From Microbispora corallina (GTDB lineage: Bacteria; Actinomycetota; Actinomycetes; Streptosporangiales; Streptosporangiaceae), in assembly GCF_016863035.1 (NCBI RefSeq), contig NZ_BOOC01000020.1, positions 1 to 64,000 of the forward strand: a DNA stretch of 64,000 nucleotides. Direction: 5' to 3'. Of this stretch, positions 25,015 through 33,845 are shown piece after piece. Within the stretch, counting starts at the first letter, position 1. The number at the start of each line of letters is the position of its first letter. A program made the translations under genes and the position numbers. The notes beneath the pieces are model-generated. The model did not search any database. It was not told the origin of the DNA and saw only the letters and a program-made list of their open reading frames with translations.

Positions 25015-26238
25015 CTAAGACAAGGCAGCCTCCGAGCTTGTGACAGCCGTCCCGGAATTCCACTCCCCGAGCCGGGCACGCCGCCGGGCGGCGGTCGCGA
25101 TCGTGACGACGACCAGCAGCACGCAGGCCGCCGAGATCCCCGCGACCACGGTGGCGACACCGGCCCGGGCGGTCGCGGGCGGCAGCGACACAACGACGAC
25201 GACGCAGCTGAGAACCGCGACGGGATGGATGACCGGCTCCTCGGCGACGAGCGCGTGCACCGCCCAGAGCAGGGCGAGGAACACGCCGGCCGGGATGGCG
25301 ACCCAGTAGCCGAGCGCCACCGGCGACGCCGCCACCGGATGCCCGGTCTGCGTCACCGCCACCTCGAGCCCGGCGCCGAGGGCCGCCAGCGCGGCGAAGA
25401 TGCCGTAGTGGCCGTACCCCCACAGGTACGAGCGTTGACGGCGGTCCCGCAGGCCCTCGCCGGCCTGGACGAGGAAGTACAGCCACCAGAGGGCGAACAG
25501 CAGGACGAGGCCGGAGAAGGAGACGACGACGAAGGGCCAGGTGATCCCGTCCGCGTCGAGCGCCCCCTCGACGCCCCGGCTCGCCGCGAGGACGCTCTCG
25601 CCGAGCAGGATGATCGTGAACAGGCCGTAGCGCTCGGCGATGTGGTGCGGGTGCCAGGTGGTGGGTCTGACCCGTTCCGCCCACCGGGGCAGCGCGACCT
25701 CCATGACGTCCAGGCAGAGGAAGAACGGCAGCTCGCACCAGGAGGGCAGCACGCCCGTCCCCGCGAGGAGGAAGCGGAGCATCCACCCGGTCTGCACGAC
25801 GGTGATGCCGGCGGCGTAGCGCAGGGCCGTGCGCCGGCTCACCGGGTCGTCGACACCGGCCCGCACCCACTGGGCGACCAGCGCCATCCTCATGATGAGG
25901 TAGCCCACCGTGACGACGCTGAAGTCGCCGTGACCGGTCGCGGCCGGAACGCCGGCGGCGAGGACCAGCACACCGGCCATCTGCACCATGGTCAGCAGCC
26001 GGTAGGCGACGTCGTCGGTGTCGTAGGCCGAGGCGAACCACGTGAAGTTCATCCACGCCCACCAGATCGCGAAGAACACCTGGAGGAACGGGACCAGCTC
26101 GCCCAGTCCCCGGCCGTCGGCGACCGCGTGCGCGAGCTCGGCGGTGACGGCCGCGACCGCGACCACGAAGGTGAGGTCGAACAGGAGCTCCAGCTGGCTG
26201 GAGACGCGGTGCGGCTCGTCGATGGAACGCGCGCTCAT
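25015..26238 (-). CDS. LtrA-family (low temperature requirement) membrane protein
   Basis: 407 residues from ATG 26238. The family signature SSQLELLFDLTFVVAVAAVTAEL lies near the N-terminus (shown only in part: LELLFDLTFVVAVA). About eleven hydrophobic segments follow, with HPHHIAERYGLFTIILLGES, the other conserved LtrA patch. Integral inner-membrane protein of unknown biochemical role, named from Listeria. A longer N-terminus is possible, but nothing supports it. Confidence 0.85.
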   Translation of the reverse strand: MSARSIDEPHRVSSQLELLFDLTFVVAVAAVTAELAHAVADGRGLGELVPFLQVFFAIWWAWMNFTWFASAYDTDDVAYRLLTMVQMAGVLVLAAGVPAATGHGDFSVVTVGYLIMRMALVAQWVRAGVDDPVSRRTALRYAAGITVVQTGWMLRFLLAGTGVLPSWCELPFFLCLDVMEVALPRWAERVRPTTWHPHHIAERYGLFTIILLGESVLAASRGVEGALDADGITWPFVVVSFSGLVLLFALWWLYFLVQAGEGLRDRRQRSYLWGYGHYGIFAALAALGAGLEVAVTQTGHPVAASPVALGYWVAIPAGVFLALLWAVHALVAEEPVIHPVAVLSCVVVVVSLPPATARAGVATVVAGISAACVLLVVVTIATAARRRARLGEWNSGTAVTSSEAALS

Positions 26239-26416
26239 CCGGACGCGGATCCGCAGTGTCGTGCTGGCTGGTGGCAAGGTTCGGCTCCCGTCGCTCCCGC
26301 GGCTGCTCACGGTGAGAAAGACAGGGCAGCATGGCGATCTGTGACAACGCCGGGCCGGGATCGTCATCGGCTCCAGGGCCCCCGGTGGCCGCCGGGGACC
26401 TCAGGGCGGGACCTCG

Positions 26417-27136
26417 TTACGCCGTGACCGCGGTCACGGCCTCGAGGATCGACGCCGTCACGGCGTCGGGCCGGGAGACGCTGATCGCGTGGGACGCGCC
26501 GGCCACCTGCCGTACCCCCCTGGCGCCGGCCCGGTCCGCCATGAAGCGGTGCACGGCGACCGGGATGCACAGGTCCTCGTCGCCGAAGACGAACCACGAC
26601 GGGATGGATCTCCACGCGGGCGTGGTCGTCCGCAGCCCTCCGGCGAGAGCGATCTCCGTGGCCGGGCGCTGGGTCGCGCTCATCACGGCGGCCAGGCCGG
26701 GCGGCACGTCGGCGGCGAACTGCTGGGGGAAGGCGTCCGGCCGGATGGCGAACTCGACGCCGCCGGTGGTGACCGGGTAGGCGGTGAGGGTCTCGCCCAG
26801 GGTGCTCCCGGGGAGTCTGGTCGACAGCGCGAACGCGGACTCACCCTGGTCCGGCGCGAACGCGCAGACGTAGACGAGGCCGGCCACCGTGTCGCTGCCG
26901 GCGGCCTCGGTGATCACCATGCCGCCGTACGAGTGACCGGCGAGGACGACGGGTGTGCCGATACTCGCGAGCACGTCGCGCACATAGGCGGCGTCGCCCG
27001 GCAGGCTGCGCAGCGGGTTGGCGACGGCGACCACCGGCACGTCGTTCGCCTGCAATCGTTCGACGACGCCGCTCCAGCCGGCGGATTCGGCGAAGGCGCC
27101 GTGCACGAGAACGACGGTCGGATTCTGCCGGCTCAT
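26417..27136 (-). CDS. Alpha/beta hydrolase
   Basis: 239 residues. VVLVHGAFAES gives the oxyanion HG motif, AGHSYGGMVITEAA the nucleophile elbow (Ser in GHSYG), FGDEDLCIP the acid and GASHAISVSRP the His. The short lid region and the salicylate-esterase-like layout are typical of small esterases of unknown substrate. Start ATG 27136 has GGAGAGGAACG upstream. Confidence 0.9.
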   Translation of the reverse strand: MSRQNPTVVLVHGAFAESAGWSGVVERLQANDVPVVAVANPLRSLPGDAAYVRDVLASIGTPVVLAGHSYGGMVITEAAGSDTVAGLVYVCAFAPDQGESAFALSTRLPGSTLGETLTAYPVTTGGVEFAIRPDAFPQQFAADVPPGLAAVMSATQRPATEIALAGGLRTTTPAWRSIPSWFVFGDEDLCIPVAVHRFMADRAGARGVRQVAGASHAISVSRPDAVTASILEAVTAVTA

Positions 27137-27384
27137 GATCGTTCCTCTCCGCGGTCAGCTCTCTTTCTATCCGGTCTGGCGTGCGCGTCCGGCCCCAGGC
27201 AGCGACTATTCGGCCCCGCTCCGACGCCCGTGGGTAATCGGACATTTCCTATCCGGGTATGTTAATCGGACGAAGAGTGTCCGAGTTTCGCCTCGGGCGA
27301 GTCGTGTGACGGACAGACCTTGACGGGGGTGGACGGAGATGAAGATCGCCGAGATGGACGGCGTGCGCGGACGGAGAGGCGACC

Positions 27385-28020
27385 ATGACGGTCTCCGTGG
27401 CGGATGACCGGTCGGCAAGCGGGCTGGAGGCGGCCGCCGCGGCGTTCGTCCCTGTCCGGCCCCGGCTCCTCGCGATCGCGCTCCGCGTCCTGAGAGACGG
27501 GGGCGAGGCCGAGGACGTGGTGCAGGAGGCGTGGCTCCGATGGGCGCGCACCGACCGCTCGGCCGTCTTGAGTCCGCCCGCGTTCCTCGCCCTGACCACC
27601 ACCAGGCTGGCCGTCAACGTCGTCCAGTCCGCCCGCAGGCGTCGCGAGACGTCCGCCGGTCTCTGGCTTCCCGAAGCGGCCGACCACGGCGCGGGCCCTG
27701 ACACGGCGGCCGAACGACAGGAGGCGGTCGACGTGGCGGTCTGGCTGCTGCTGGAGAAGCTGACGCCGGCCGAACGGGCGGTGTATCTCCTCCGCAAGGC
27801 GTTCGACTACCCCTACCGGCGAATCTCCGAGATTCTTCACCTGCGTGCGTGCCACACGCGGCAACTCGCGCGGCGCGCCCACGAGCGCCTGGCCACGGAG
27901 CGACGTCAGCCGGTGAACACCACCGCGCACCGGCGCCTCGTGCGGACGTTCCTGGCCGCGGCGCAGACCGGCGACCTCGCCGAGCTGGAAGAACTTCTCG
28001 CCGCCGACGTCATCGGCTAG
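27385..28020 (+). CDS. ECF sigma factor, ECF41-like but short
   Basis: 211 residues, ATG preceded by GGAGAGG. Region 2: RPRLLAIALRVLRDGGEAEDVVQEAWLRW (only the core EAEDVVQEAWLRW is diagnostic). Region 4: LTPAERAVYLLRKAFDYPYRRIS, ACHTRQLARRAHERL. ECF41 sigma factors continue with a SnoaL-like domain of about 100 residues that regulates activity; here the protein stops at LEELLAADVIG, exactly where that domain begins. The following 60 bp still read weakly like it (GDGFAVPGRAAVAAL). Truncated by a stop, or an unusual short form. Confidence 0.8.
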   Translation: MTVSVADDRSASGLEAAAAAFVPVRPRLLAIALRVLRDGGEAEDVVQEAWLRWARTDRSAVLSPPAFLALTTTRLAVNVVQSARRRRETSAGLWLPEAADHGAGPDTAAERQEAVDVAVWLLLEKLTPAERAVYLLRKAFDYPYRRISEILHLRACHTRQLARRAHERLATERRQPVNTTAHRRLVRTFLAAAQTGDLAELEELLAADVIG

Positions 28021-28139
28021 GGAGCGAGGCCGCGGGGAGACGGGTTCGCCGTACCCGGCCGGGCGGCCGTGGCCGCGCTGTCGCCTGCGCCTCACCGCCC
28101 CGACGTCATGCCGCGGTTGGCCCCGGCGAACCGGTCCGG

Positions 28140-29120
28140 TCAGGAGAACCCGGCGACCGGGTGCGGGACGTACGGGGCCTCGAGCTCGGCGACCTCGTCG
28201 TCGGTCAGGTGGACGTCCAGGGCCGCCACCGCGTCGTCGAGGTGGCGGGGGTCGGCGGCGCCCACGATCGGGGCGGAGACCACCGGATTGCGCAGCAGCC
28301 ACGCGAGCGCGACCTGCGCCCGGGGGATGCCCCGCGCGGCGGCGATCGAGGCGACCTTCTCGACCACGGCCCTGTCTGCGGCCTCGGTGGCGCCGTACAA
28401 GCTGTCGCCGAAGGCGTCGGCCGAGGAGCGGCCGGTCACCGTGCCCCAGTCACGGGTGAGTCGTCCCCGGGCCAGCGGGCTCCACGGGATGACGCCGATC
28501 CCCTGGTCGGCGCACAGGGGCAGCATCTCGCGCTCCTCCTCGCGGTTCAGCAGGTTGTAGTGGTCCTGCATGGACACGAAGCGCGCCCACCCGTTCATCT
28601 TCTGGAGGTACAGCGCCTTGGCGAACTGCCAGGCGTACATGGACGAGGCGCCGATGTAGCGGACCTTGCCGGACTTCACCACGTCGTGCAGGGCCTCGAG
28701 GGTCTCCTCCATGGGGACCTTCGGGTCCAGGCGGTGGATCTGGTAGAGGTCGATGTAATCGGTGCCGAGGCGGGTGAGGCTCGCGTCGACCTCGGTGAGG
28801 ATCGCCTTCCGGGACAGTCCGCCGCCGTTCGGGCCGGGCCGCATGGTGCCGTGGACCTTGGTCGCGATGACGACCTCGTCGCGGCGGGCGAAGTCCTTGA
28901 CGGCGCGCCCGAGGATCTCCTCGCTGGAGCCGGCCGAGTAGACGTTCGCGGTGTCGAAGAAGTTGACGCCCGCGTCGATCGCCCGCCGGAGGATCGACCG
29001 TCCCTCCTCCTCGGGCATGCTCCAGGAGGGGTAGCCGCGCTCGGGTTCGCCGAAGGTCATGCAGCCCAGGCAGATCGGGGAGATGTCGAGGCCGGTGGTG
29101 CCCAGCTTCACGTATTCCAT
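28140..29120 (-). CDS. Aldo/keto reductase
   Basis: 326 residues. Catalytic tetrad visible: D56 and Y61 in FFDTANVYSAGSSEE, K88 in IATKVHG, H129 in YQIHRLD. Further hallmarks are LGCMTFGEP and NPVVSAPIVGA. NAD(P)H-dependent reductase of aldehydes or ketones, tim-barrel, cytoplasmic. Followed upstream, 16 bp away, by the SDR gene in the same direction, so both probably answer to the TetR regulator at 30056. Confidence 0.92.
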   Translation of the reverse strand: MEYVKLGTTGLDISPICLGCMTFGEPERGYPSWSMPEEEGRSILRRAIDAGVNFFDTANVYSAGSSEEILGRAVKDFARRDEVVIATKVHGTMRPGPNGGGLSRKAILTEVDASLTRLGTDYIDLYQIHRLDPKVPMEETLEALHDVVKSGKVRYIGASSMYAWQFAKALYLQKMNGWARFVSMQDHYNLLNREEEREMLPLCADQGIGVIPWSPLARGRLTRDWGTVTGRSSADAFGDSLYGATEAADRAVVEKVASIAAARGIPRAQVALAWLLRNPVVSAPIVGAADPRHLDDAVAALDVHLTDDEVAELEAPYVPHPVAGFS

Positions 29121-29136
29121 GTTCGGTCCCTTTCCT

Positions 29137-29901
29137 TCACCAGGTCTGCTCGGCGGCGCGCACGAGGATCTCGTTGACGGCGACCCTGCGGTCCCGGGTC
29201 ACGATGTACGACACGGCGTCGGCGACGTCCTCGGGGCGCAGCAGTTCCATGCCCTCGATCTGGCGCTCGATGGCCTGCCGCACGCCGTCGCGGATGTGCG
29301 AGCTCAGCTCGGTGTCCACGGTGCCGGGCTCGACCACGCTCACCCGGACGCGCTTGGGCACCGCCTCCTGCCGCAGGGCCTCGGTGAACCCGTTCACCCC
29401 GAACTTGGTGAGGTTGTAGACGGCCGTCCCGGGCCGCGCCACCCGGCCCGCGGTGGAGCTGATGTTGACGAGGTCCGCCACCCGTCGCGGGGAGTCCTCC
29501 GCCGCGCGGAGGAGGTGCGGCAGGGCGGCGTGGGTGACGTACAGGAGTCCCTGGACGTTGACCGCGAGCATGTGCTCCCACTCCTCGATCGGGGAGTCCA
29601 CCGCCTGCCCGACGCCCATGAAGCCGGCGTTGTTGACGAGCGTGTCCAGGCGGCCGAGCCCGGCGACCACGCTCTCCACGGCCGTCGCGGCCTGCCGCCG
29701 GTCGGTGATGTCGGCCTCCACCACGAGGGCGGTCCCGCCGCCGGCCCGTACCGTGTCCGCGACCTGCTCCAGCCTGTCGCGTCGCCGTCCGAGTACGGCG
29801 ACGGCCGCGCCCTCCGCGGCGAGGGCACGGGCGGTCGCCTCGCCGATGCCGCTGCCGGCGCCGGTCACCAGCGCCACCGTGTCCTGCAGTCGTGCGGTCA
29901 T
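29137..29901 (-). CDS. Short-chain dehydrogenase/reductase
   Basis: 254 residues with a classical SDR pattern: TGAGSGIGE (13-21), NNAG (90-93), catalytic Ser in NISST (about 148), Y162 and K166 in YNLTK. NADP preference is suggested by GRRRDR after strand 2. Start ATG 29901 has GGAGACATC upstream. Divergent from the TetR gene, with two identical palindromes between them. Confidence 0.92.
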   Translation of the reverse strand: MTARLQDTVALVTGAGSGIGEATARALAAEGAAVAVLGRRRDRLEQVADTVRAGGGTALVVEADITDRRQAATAVESVVAGLGRLDTLVNNAGFMGVGQAVDSPIEEWEHMLAVNVQGLLYVTHAALPHLLRAAEDSPRRVADLVNISSTAGRVARPGTAVYNLTKFGVNGFTEALRQEAVPKRVRVSVVEPGTVDTELSSHIRDGVRQAIERQIEGMELLRPEDVADAVSYIVTRDRRVAVNEILVRAAEQTW

Positions 29902-29983
29902 GATGTCTCCTCCGTGTGTCGGGTGCCGGGCGGTGGGGCTCTACCGCGGCTCGCCGCGGAGCCCGAGGCGCGGTAACCTCGTA

Positions 29984-30029
29984 TCCGGAACCGGTTCCGC
30001 TTCGAACCATAACCGGAACCGGTTCCGCT
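29984..30029. promoter_or_regulatory. Twin palindromic operators, probably of the TetR regulator
   Basis: GGAACCGGTTCC occurs at 29987-29998 and again at 30015-30026, embedded in identical CCGGAACCGGTTCCGCTT context. The centres are 28 bp apart, close to three helical turns. Position between divergent SDR and TetR genes fits autoregulation. The link to this TetR protein is inference. Confidence 0.75.
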
Positions 30030-30055
30030 TGCAAAACCGACGGGAAGGGGTGGGA

Positions 30056-30643
30056 GTGACCGGCACCGGCAACGGCGGCGCCGCGCGGCAGCCACGGCCG
30101 CTGCGCGCCGACGCGCAACGCAACGAGGACCGGCTGCTCAAGGCCGCGGCGGCCGCCTTCGCCCGCGACGGCGCCGGCGCCTCCGTCAAGGACATCGCCC
30201 GCGAGGCCGGCGTCGGCGTCGGCACGCTCTACCGCCGGTTCCCCTCGAAGGAACTGCTGATCGAGGCGATGTACCGGCACGAAGTGCGGCTCCTGTGCGA
30301 GGCAGCGCCCGAGCTCGCGGCCGCGCTGCCCCCGGCGGACGCGCTGCGGACCTGGATGGCGCGCTTCATCGACTTCATGGCCGCCAAGCACGGCATGGCC
30401 GAGGCGCTCCGCGTGGTGCTGACCGACGAGGGCGAGCGGCTGCAGACCCGCGCCGACCTGGCCGAGGCGATGGGCTGCCTTCTCGCGGCCGGGGCGGACG
30501 AGGGGGCCACGCGGGCGGAGGTGAGAGCACAGGACGTCCTCATGGCGCTCGGCGGAATCAGCGTCATGGCCGACACCGAGCAGGATCCCGGCCTCGCCGG
30601 GAAGCTCATCGACCTCCTCCTGCACGGCGTCCTGACGAGCTGA
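30056..30643 (+). CDS. TetR-family transcriptional regulator
   Basis: 195 residues from GTG 30056, with GAAGGGG upstream. Helix-turn-helix at about 25-65: AAAAAFARDGAGASVKDIAREAGVGVGTLYRRFPSKE (core AREAGVGVGTLYRRF). The rest is a helical ligand domain ending in a SBD-like C-terminal helix. Represses divergent SDR/AKR genes by the usual logic; inducer unknown. Confidence 0.9.
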   Translation: MTGTGNGGAARQPRPLRADAQRNEDRLLKAAAAAFARDGAGASVKDIAREAGVGVGTLYRRFPSKELLIEAMYRHEVRLLCEAAPELAAALPPADALRTWMARFIDFMAAKHGMAEALRVVLTDEGERLQTRADLAEAMGCLLAAGADEGATRAEVRAQDVLMALGGISVMADTEQDPGLAGKLIDLLLHGVLTS

Positions 30644-30661
30644 TCGGCCACCCCGCGAGGC

Positions 30662-31981
30662 TCACCTGCCGGATGCGGTCTCCGGTGCCCGGCGTCGCAG
30701 GATCACCCACCGGCCGGCGAGCCCGATGGCGAACATGGCCGCGCCGGCGACCACGGACGGCCAGGGCAGGGTGACGACCAGGGTCAGGCAACCGGCGACG
30801 CCGAGCAGGTTGAGCCAGCGTGGCCAGCGGCGGTCGGCGGCGGGCTGGGTGAACGCGGAGGCGTTGGCCACGGCGTAGTAGACGAGGACGCCGAACGAGG
30901 AGAAGCCGATCACGCCGCGCAGGTCGGCGACGGCCACCAGGACGCCGACGACGACCGCGAGGGCGATCTCGGCGTGGTGCGGCACCCGGTACCGCGGATG
31001 GACGGCCGCGAGCCGGCCGGGCAGGTCGCGGTGGCGGGCCATCGCCAGGGTGGTGCGTCCGATGCCGGCGATCAGGGCGAGCAGCGCGCCCAGCGCCGCC
31101 AGCGCGGCGCCCACCCGTACCACCGGGGCCAGGACGCCCGCGCCCGCCGCCTCGACCGCGGTCGTCAGCGGTGCGGTCGAGGCGGCCAGCCGGTCAGGCC
31201 CGGCGGCCAGCAGCGCCGCGACCCCGACCACCAGGTAGACGGCCACCGCGATGAACAGGGCGGCCGGGATCGCCCGGGGAATGGTGCGGCGCGGATCGCG
31301 GACCTCCTCCCCCATGGTGGCGATGCGGGCGTACCCGGCGAAGGCGAAGAACAGCAGCCCCGCGGCCTGGAGGACGCCGTAGGCGCCGCCCGTGCCCAGG
31401 GCGGCCCAACCGCCCAGACGCGCGGTGCCGGCGTGCCCGCCCAGCGCGATACCGGCGACCAGGACGGCCAGGGCGGTCAGGCTGGTGGCGACGAGCACGC
31501 GGGTGAGCAGGGCGGTCCTGGTCACGCCGCGGTAGTTGAGCGCGGTCAGTCCGAACACGGCCGCGACGGCGGCGGCGCGCTGCGCCCACCACGGGCCCGG
31601 TACCGCGTAGGAGGCGAAGGTGAGCGCCATGGCGGCACACGAGGCGGTCTTGCCGACCACGAAGCCCCAGCCGGCCGTGAACCCCCACCAGTCGCCGAGG
31701 CGTTCGCGGCCGTAGATGTAGGTGCCGCCGGAGGTGGGGTAGGCCGCCGCGAGCTGCGCGGAGGCGACCGCGTTGCAGTACGCGATCACGGCGGCGATCA
31801 CCAGCCCGGCCAGCAGGCCCGTCCCGGCGGCGCGGGCGGCCGGGCCGAACGCGGCGAACACGCCCGCCCCGATCATCGACCCGAGCCCGATCACCACCGC
31901 GTCCCCCGTGCCCAGCCGGCGTGCCAGGCGGTCGTCGCGGTCCGCCCCCGGTACGCCGGCGGACTCCGGCTGGGATGCCAT
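30662..31981 (-). CDS. APC-family amino-acid/polyamine permease
   Basis: 439 residues from ATG 31981, with GGGAGG upstream. About 12 transmembrane segments. Family hallmarks: GLGSMIGAGVFAAFGPAA in helix 1, AYPTSGGTYIYGRERLGDWWG, and FFAFAGYARIATMGEEVRDPRRTIPRAI (core GEEVRDPRRTIPRA). Imports amino acids or related compounds. Divergent from the ArsR-ArsC fusion across an inverted repeat, an arrangement suggesting common control; a role in arsenic metabolism is not shown by its sequence. Confidence 0.9.
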   Translation of the reverse strand: MASQPESAGVPGADRDDRLARRLGTGDAVVIGLGSMIGAGVFAAFGPAARAAGTGLLAGLVIAAVIAYCNAVASAQLAAAYPTSGGTYIYGRERLGDWWGFTAGWGFVVGKTASCAAMALTFASYAVPGPWWAQRAAAVAAVFGLTALNYRGVTRTALLTRVLVATSLTALAVLVAGIALGGHAGTARLGGWAALGTGGAYGVLQAAGLLFFAFAGYARIATMGEEVRDPRRTIPRAIPAALFIAVAVYLVVGVAALLAAGPDRLAASTAPLTTAVEAAGAGVLAPVVRVGAALAALGALLALIAGIGRTTLAMARHRDLPGRLAAVHPRYRVPHHAEIALAVVVGVLVAVADLRGVIGFSSFGVLVYYAVANASAFTQPAADRRWPRWLNLLGVAGCLTLVVTLPWPSVVAGAAMFAIGLAGRWVILRRRAPETASGR

Positions 31982-32006
31982 CCCGCACCTCCCGGGGAGC
32001 TGTTCC

Positions 32007-32022
32007 ATCAAACTGGTTTGAT
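32007..32022. promoter_or_regulatory. ArsR-type operator between divergent genes
   Basis: ATCAAAC-TG-GTTTGAT, perfect 7-bp arms with a 2-bp centre, 15 bp before the ArsR-ArsC start and 26 bp before the permease start. ATCAA-N-TTGAT is the usual ArsR/SmtB operator core. Low GC compared with surroundings. Confidence 0.8.
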
Positions 32023-32036
32023 GTATCGTCCTGGGC

Positions 32037-32810
32037 ATGGCGTCGTCGAGTCAAGTCGCCCCGGCCTTCGTCCGCCTGGCCGCCCATCCGCTGCGCTGGC
32101 GGCTGCTGACCGAGCTGGCCGCCGGCGACCTGCGCGTCCGCGAGCTGACGACGCTGGTGGGCGCGCCGCAGAACCTGGTCTCCTACCATCTGCGGCTGCT
32201 GCGCGACGGCGGCCTGGTGGCGGCCACACGCAGCAGCCACGACGGTCGCGACAGCTACTACCGGCTCGACGTGGACCGGTGCGCGCAGGCCGTGGCCGGC
32301 GCCGGCGCCGCCCTGCATCCGGCGCTGGGCCACGTCGCCCCGCCACCGGCGGGCGGGTACAAGTGGCCGCGTCTCGCGGTGCTGTTCGTGTGCACGGGCA
32401 ACAGCGCCCGTTCGCCGATCGCGGAAGCCCTGCTGCGCCACCACACGTCCGCCGGCGTGACCGTGGCGAGCGCCGGCAGCCGGCCCAGGCAGCGGATGCA
32501 TCCCGATGCCGTACGGGTGCTGCGGGAGCGGTACGGCATCGACATCGCCGGCCTGGGGCCCCGCCATCTGGACACGGTGCGGGATCGCCGGTTCGACTAC
32601 GTGATCACCCTGTGCGACCGGGCCCGCGAAGTCTGCCCCGAGTTCGGCGACCACACGCGGCGGGTCCACTGGAGCATCCCCGACCCGGCCTCAGGCGACC
32701 CCACCGAGCGGACGAGCCGGGCCGCGTTCGCCGACACGGCCGCGGACATCGACGGCCGCGTCCGCCACCTCCTGCCCGTCCTCGCCCAGACACCGGAGGC
32801 TCATCCATGA
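32037..32810 (+). CDS. ArsR-type regulator fused to an ArsC-type arsenate reductase/LMW phosphatase
   Basis: 257 residues. Residues 8-85 are an ArsR-type winged helix (LAAHPLRWRLLTELAAG, QNLVSYHLRLLRDGGLV). Residues 112-250 are a low-molecular-weight phosphatase fold with the P-loop CTGNSARS (C119, R125) and IPDPASGD (D216). C193 and C200 in TLCDRAREVC are spaced as in thioredoxin-coupled ArsC enzymes, completing a three-cysteine relay. No ELCVC-type arsenite site is visible in the DNA-binding half. Likely a self-regulated arsenate-response protein; ATGA overlaps the next gene. Confidence 0.85.
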   Translation: MASSSQVAPAFVRLAAHPLRWRLLTELAAGDLRVRELTTLVGAPQNLVSYHLRLLRDGGLVAATRSSHDGRDSYYRLDVDRCAQAVAGAGAALHPALGHVAPPPAGGYKWPRLAVLFVCTGNSARSPIAEALLRHHTSAGVTVASAGSRPRQRMHPDAVRVLRERYGIDIAGLGPRHLDTVRDRRFDYVITLCDRAREVCPEFGDHTRRVHWSIPDPASGDPTERTSRAAFADTAADIDGRVRHLLPVLAQTPEAHP

Positions 32811-33205
32811 CCGCATCCGACCAGCACGCCGGCGTCCGCTACGTCGTCGACGACGTCCGAGCAGGGGTCGACTTCTACACCACCCACCTCGGCTTCACCG
32901 TGAACAGCTCCTCCCCGGCGTTCGCCGACGTGGTGCGCGGGCCGCTCCGGCTGCTGCTGTCCGGACCCGGCAGCTCCGGCGCCCGCGCCACCCCTCCCGA
33001 CGTCGGCGGCGCCGGCCGCAACCGCATCCACCTGAACGTCGACGACCTGGACGCCGAGATCGCCCGGCTGCGCGCCGCCGGCCTGTCGTTCCGCACCGAG
33101 GTGGTCGCGGGGCCCGGCGGGCGTCAGATCCTGCTCGCCGACCCCGCGGGCAACCTGGTCGAGCTGTTCCAGCCCGCCCACCGGCCCGGCGCCCCCACAC
33201 CCTGA
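32807..33205 (+). CDS. VOC-family protein
   Basis: 132 residues; its ATG overlaps the stop of the ArsR-ArsC gene (ATGA), implying translational coupling. VOC fold: RYVVDDVRAGVDFYTTHLGF, NRIHLNVDDLDAEIARLRAAG, ILLADPAGNLVELFQP. No cysteine at all, so it is not an ArsI-type C-As lyase, which needs a cysteine pair (family knowledge). Function in the operon unknown. Confidence 0.85.
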   Translation: MTASDQHAGVRYVVDDVRAGVDFYTTHLGFTVNSSSPAFADVVRGPLRLLLSGPGSSGARATPPDVGGAGRNRIHLNVDDLDAEIARLRAAGLSFRTEVVAGPGGRQILLADPAGNLVELFQPAHRPGAPTP

Positions 33206-33242
33206 CCGCGACCGGTACCCGAGTGCCGATACGGTGCGGCCC

Positions 33243-33824
33243 ATGCATGGCGATGAAATCCCGGCCGCCCGGCCGGACTCCAGGGTGGTCCTGCGCCCCC
33301 TCACCGGCGGCGACCAGGACGAGTTCCTCGACCTGGTGAAAGCCAGCGCTGGCCTGCACCACCCCTGGATGTCGCTCCCCGCGACCCCCGAGCAGTTCCA
33401 GGCGTACCTCGCGCGATACGAGAAGCCCGACGAGGAGGCGTTGCTGGTCTGTGTGCGCGGCACGGGAGCGATCGCCGGCGTCGTGACGATCAACAGCATC
33501 ATCCGCGGGCGGTTCCAGTCCGCCTCGCTCGCGTACGCGGCCTTCACGCCCAGCGCCGGCCAGGGCTACCTGACCGAGGGCCTCGACCTGGTGGTGCGCC
33601 ACGCCTTCCAGCGGTTGCGGCTCCACCGGCTCGAGGCCCAGATCCAGCCCGGCAACCACGCGTCCCTCGGACTGGTCCGGCGGGCCGGTTTCCGCCACGA
33701 GGGGCTCTCGCCCGAGATCCTGTTCATCGACGGCGCCTGGCGCGACCACGAACGGTGGGCCATCACCACCGGCATGGTCGACATCGGGCCGGTCGAACCC
33801 CATCCCACCCTGCCCGGGCACTGA
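33243..33824 (+). CDS. GNAT N-acetyltransferase, RimJ/RimL type
   Basis: 193 residues from ATG 33243; a GTG three codons upstream is equally possible. Pattern: VVLRPLTGGDQDEFLDLV, AGVVTINSIIRGRFQSASLAYA, GQGYLTEGLDLVVRHAFQRLRLHRLEAQIQPGNHAS (core RLHRLEAQIQPGN), RRAGFRHEG. Acetylates protein N-termini, ribosomal proteins or small amines using acetyl-CoA. Confidence 0.9.
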   Translation: MHGDEIPAARPDSRVVLRPLTGGDQDEFLDLVKASAGLHHPWMSLPATPEQFQAYLARYEKPDEEALLVCVRGTGAIAGVVTINSIIRGRFQSASLAYAAFTPSAGQGYLTEGLDLVVRHAFQRLRLHRLEAQIQPGNHASLGLVRRAGFRHEGLSPEILFIDGAWRDHERWAITTGMVDIGPVEPHPTLPGH

Positions 33825-33845
33825 GTCAGGGGGAGCACCCCCGGC

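Noticed and set aside
30974..32806. Very long plus-strand frame leading into the VOC gene
   Set aside because: The part before 32807 is antisense to the permease and out of frame with the ArsR-ArsC gene; only the C-terminal VOC portion is real.
32807..33205. ArsI C-As lyase
   Set aside because: No cysteine in the protein, whereas the family needs a cysteine pair.
33829..33842. Terminator between the acetyltransferase and ABC genes
   Set aside because: Only a 4-5 bp stem; too weak to claim.
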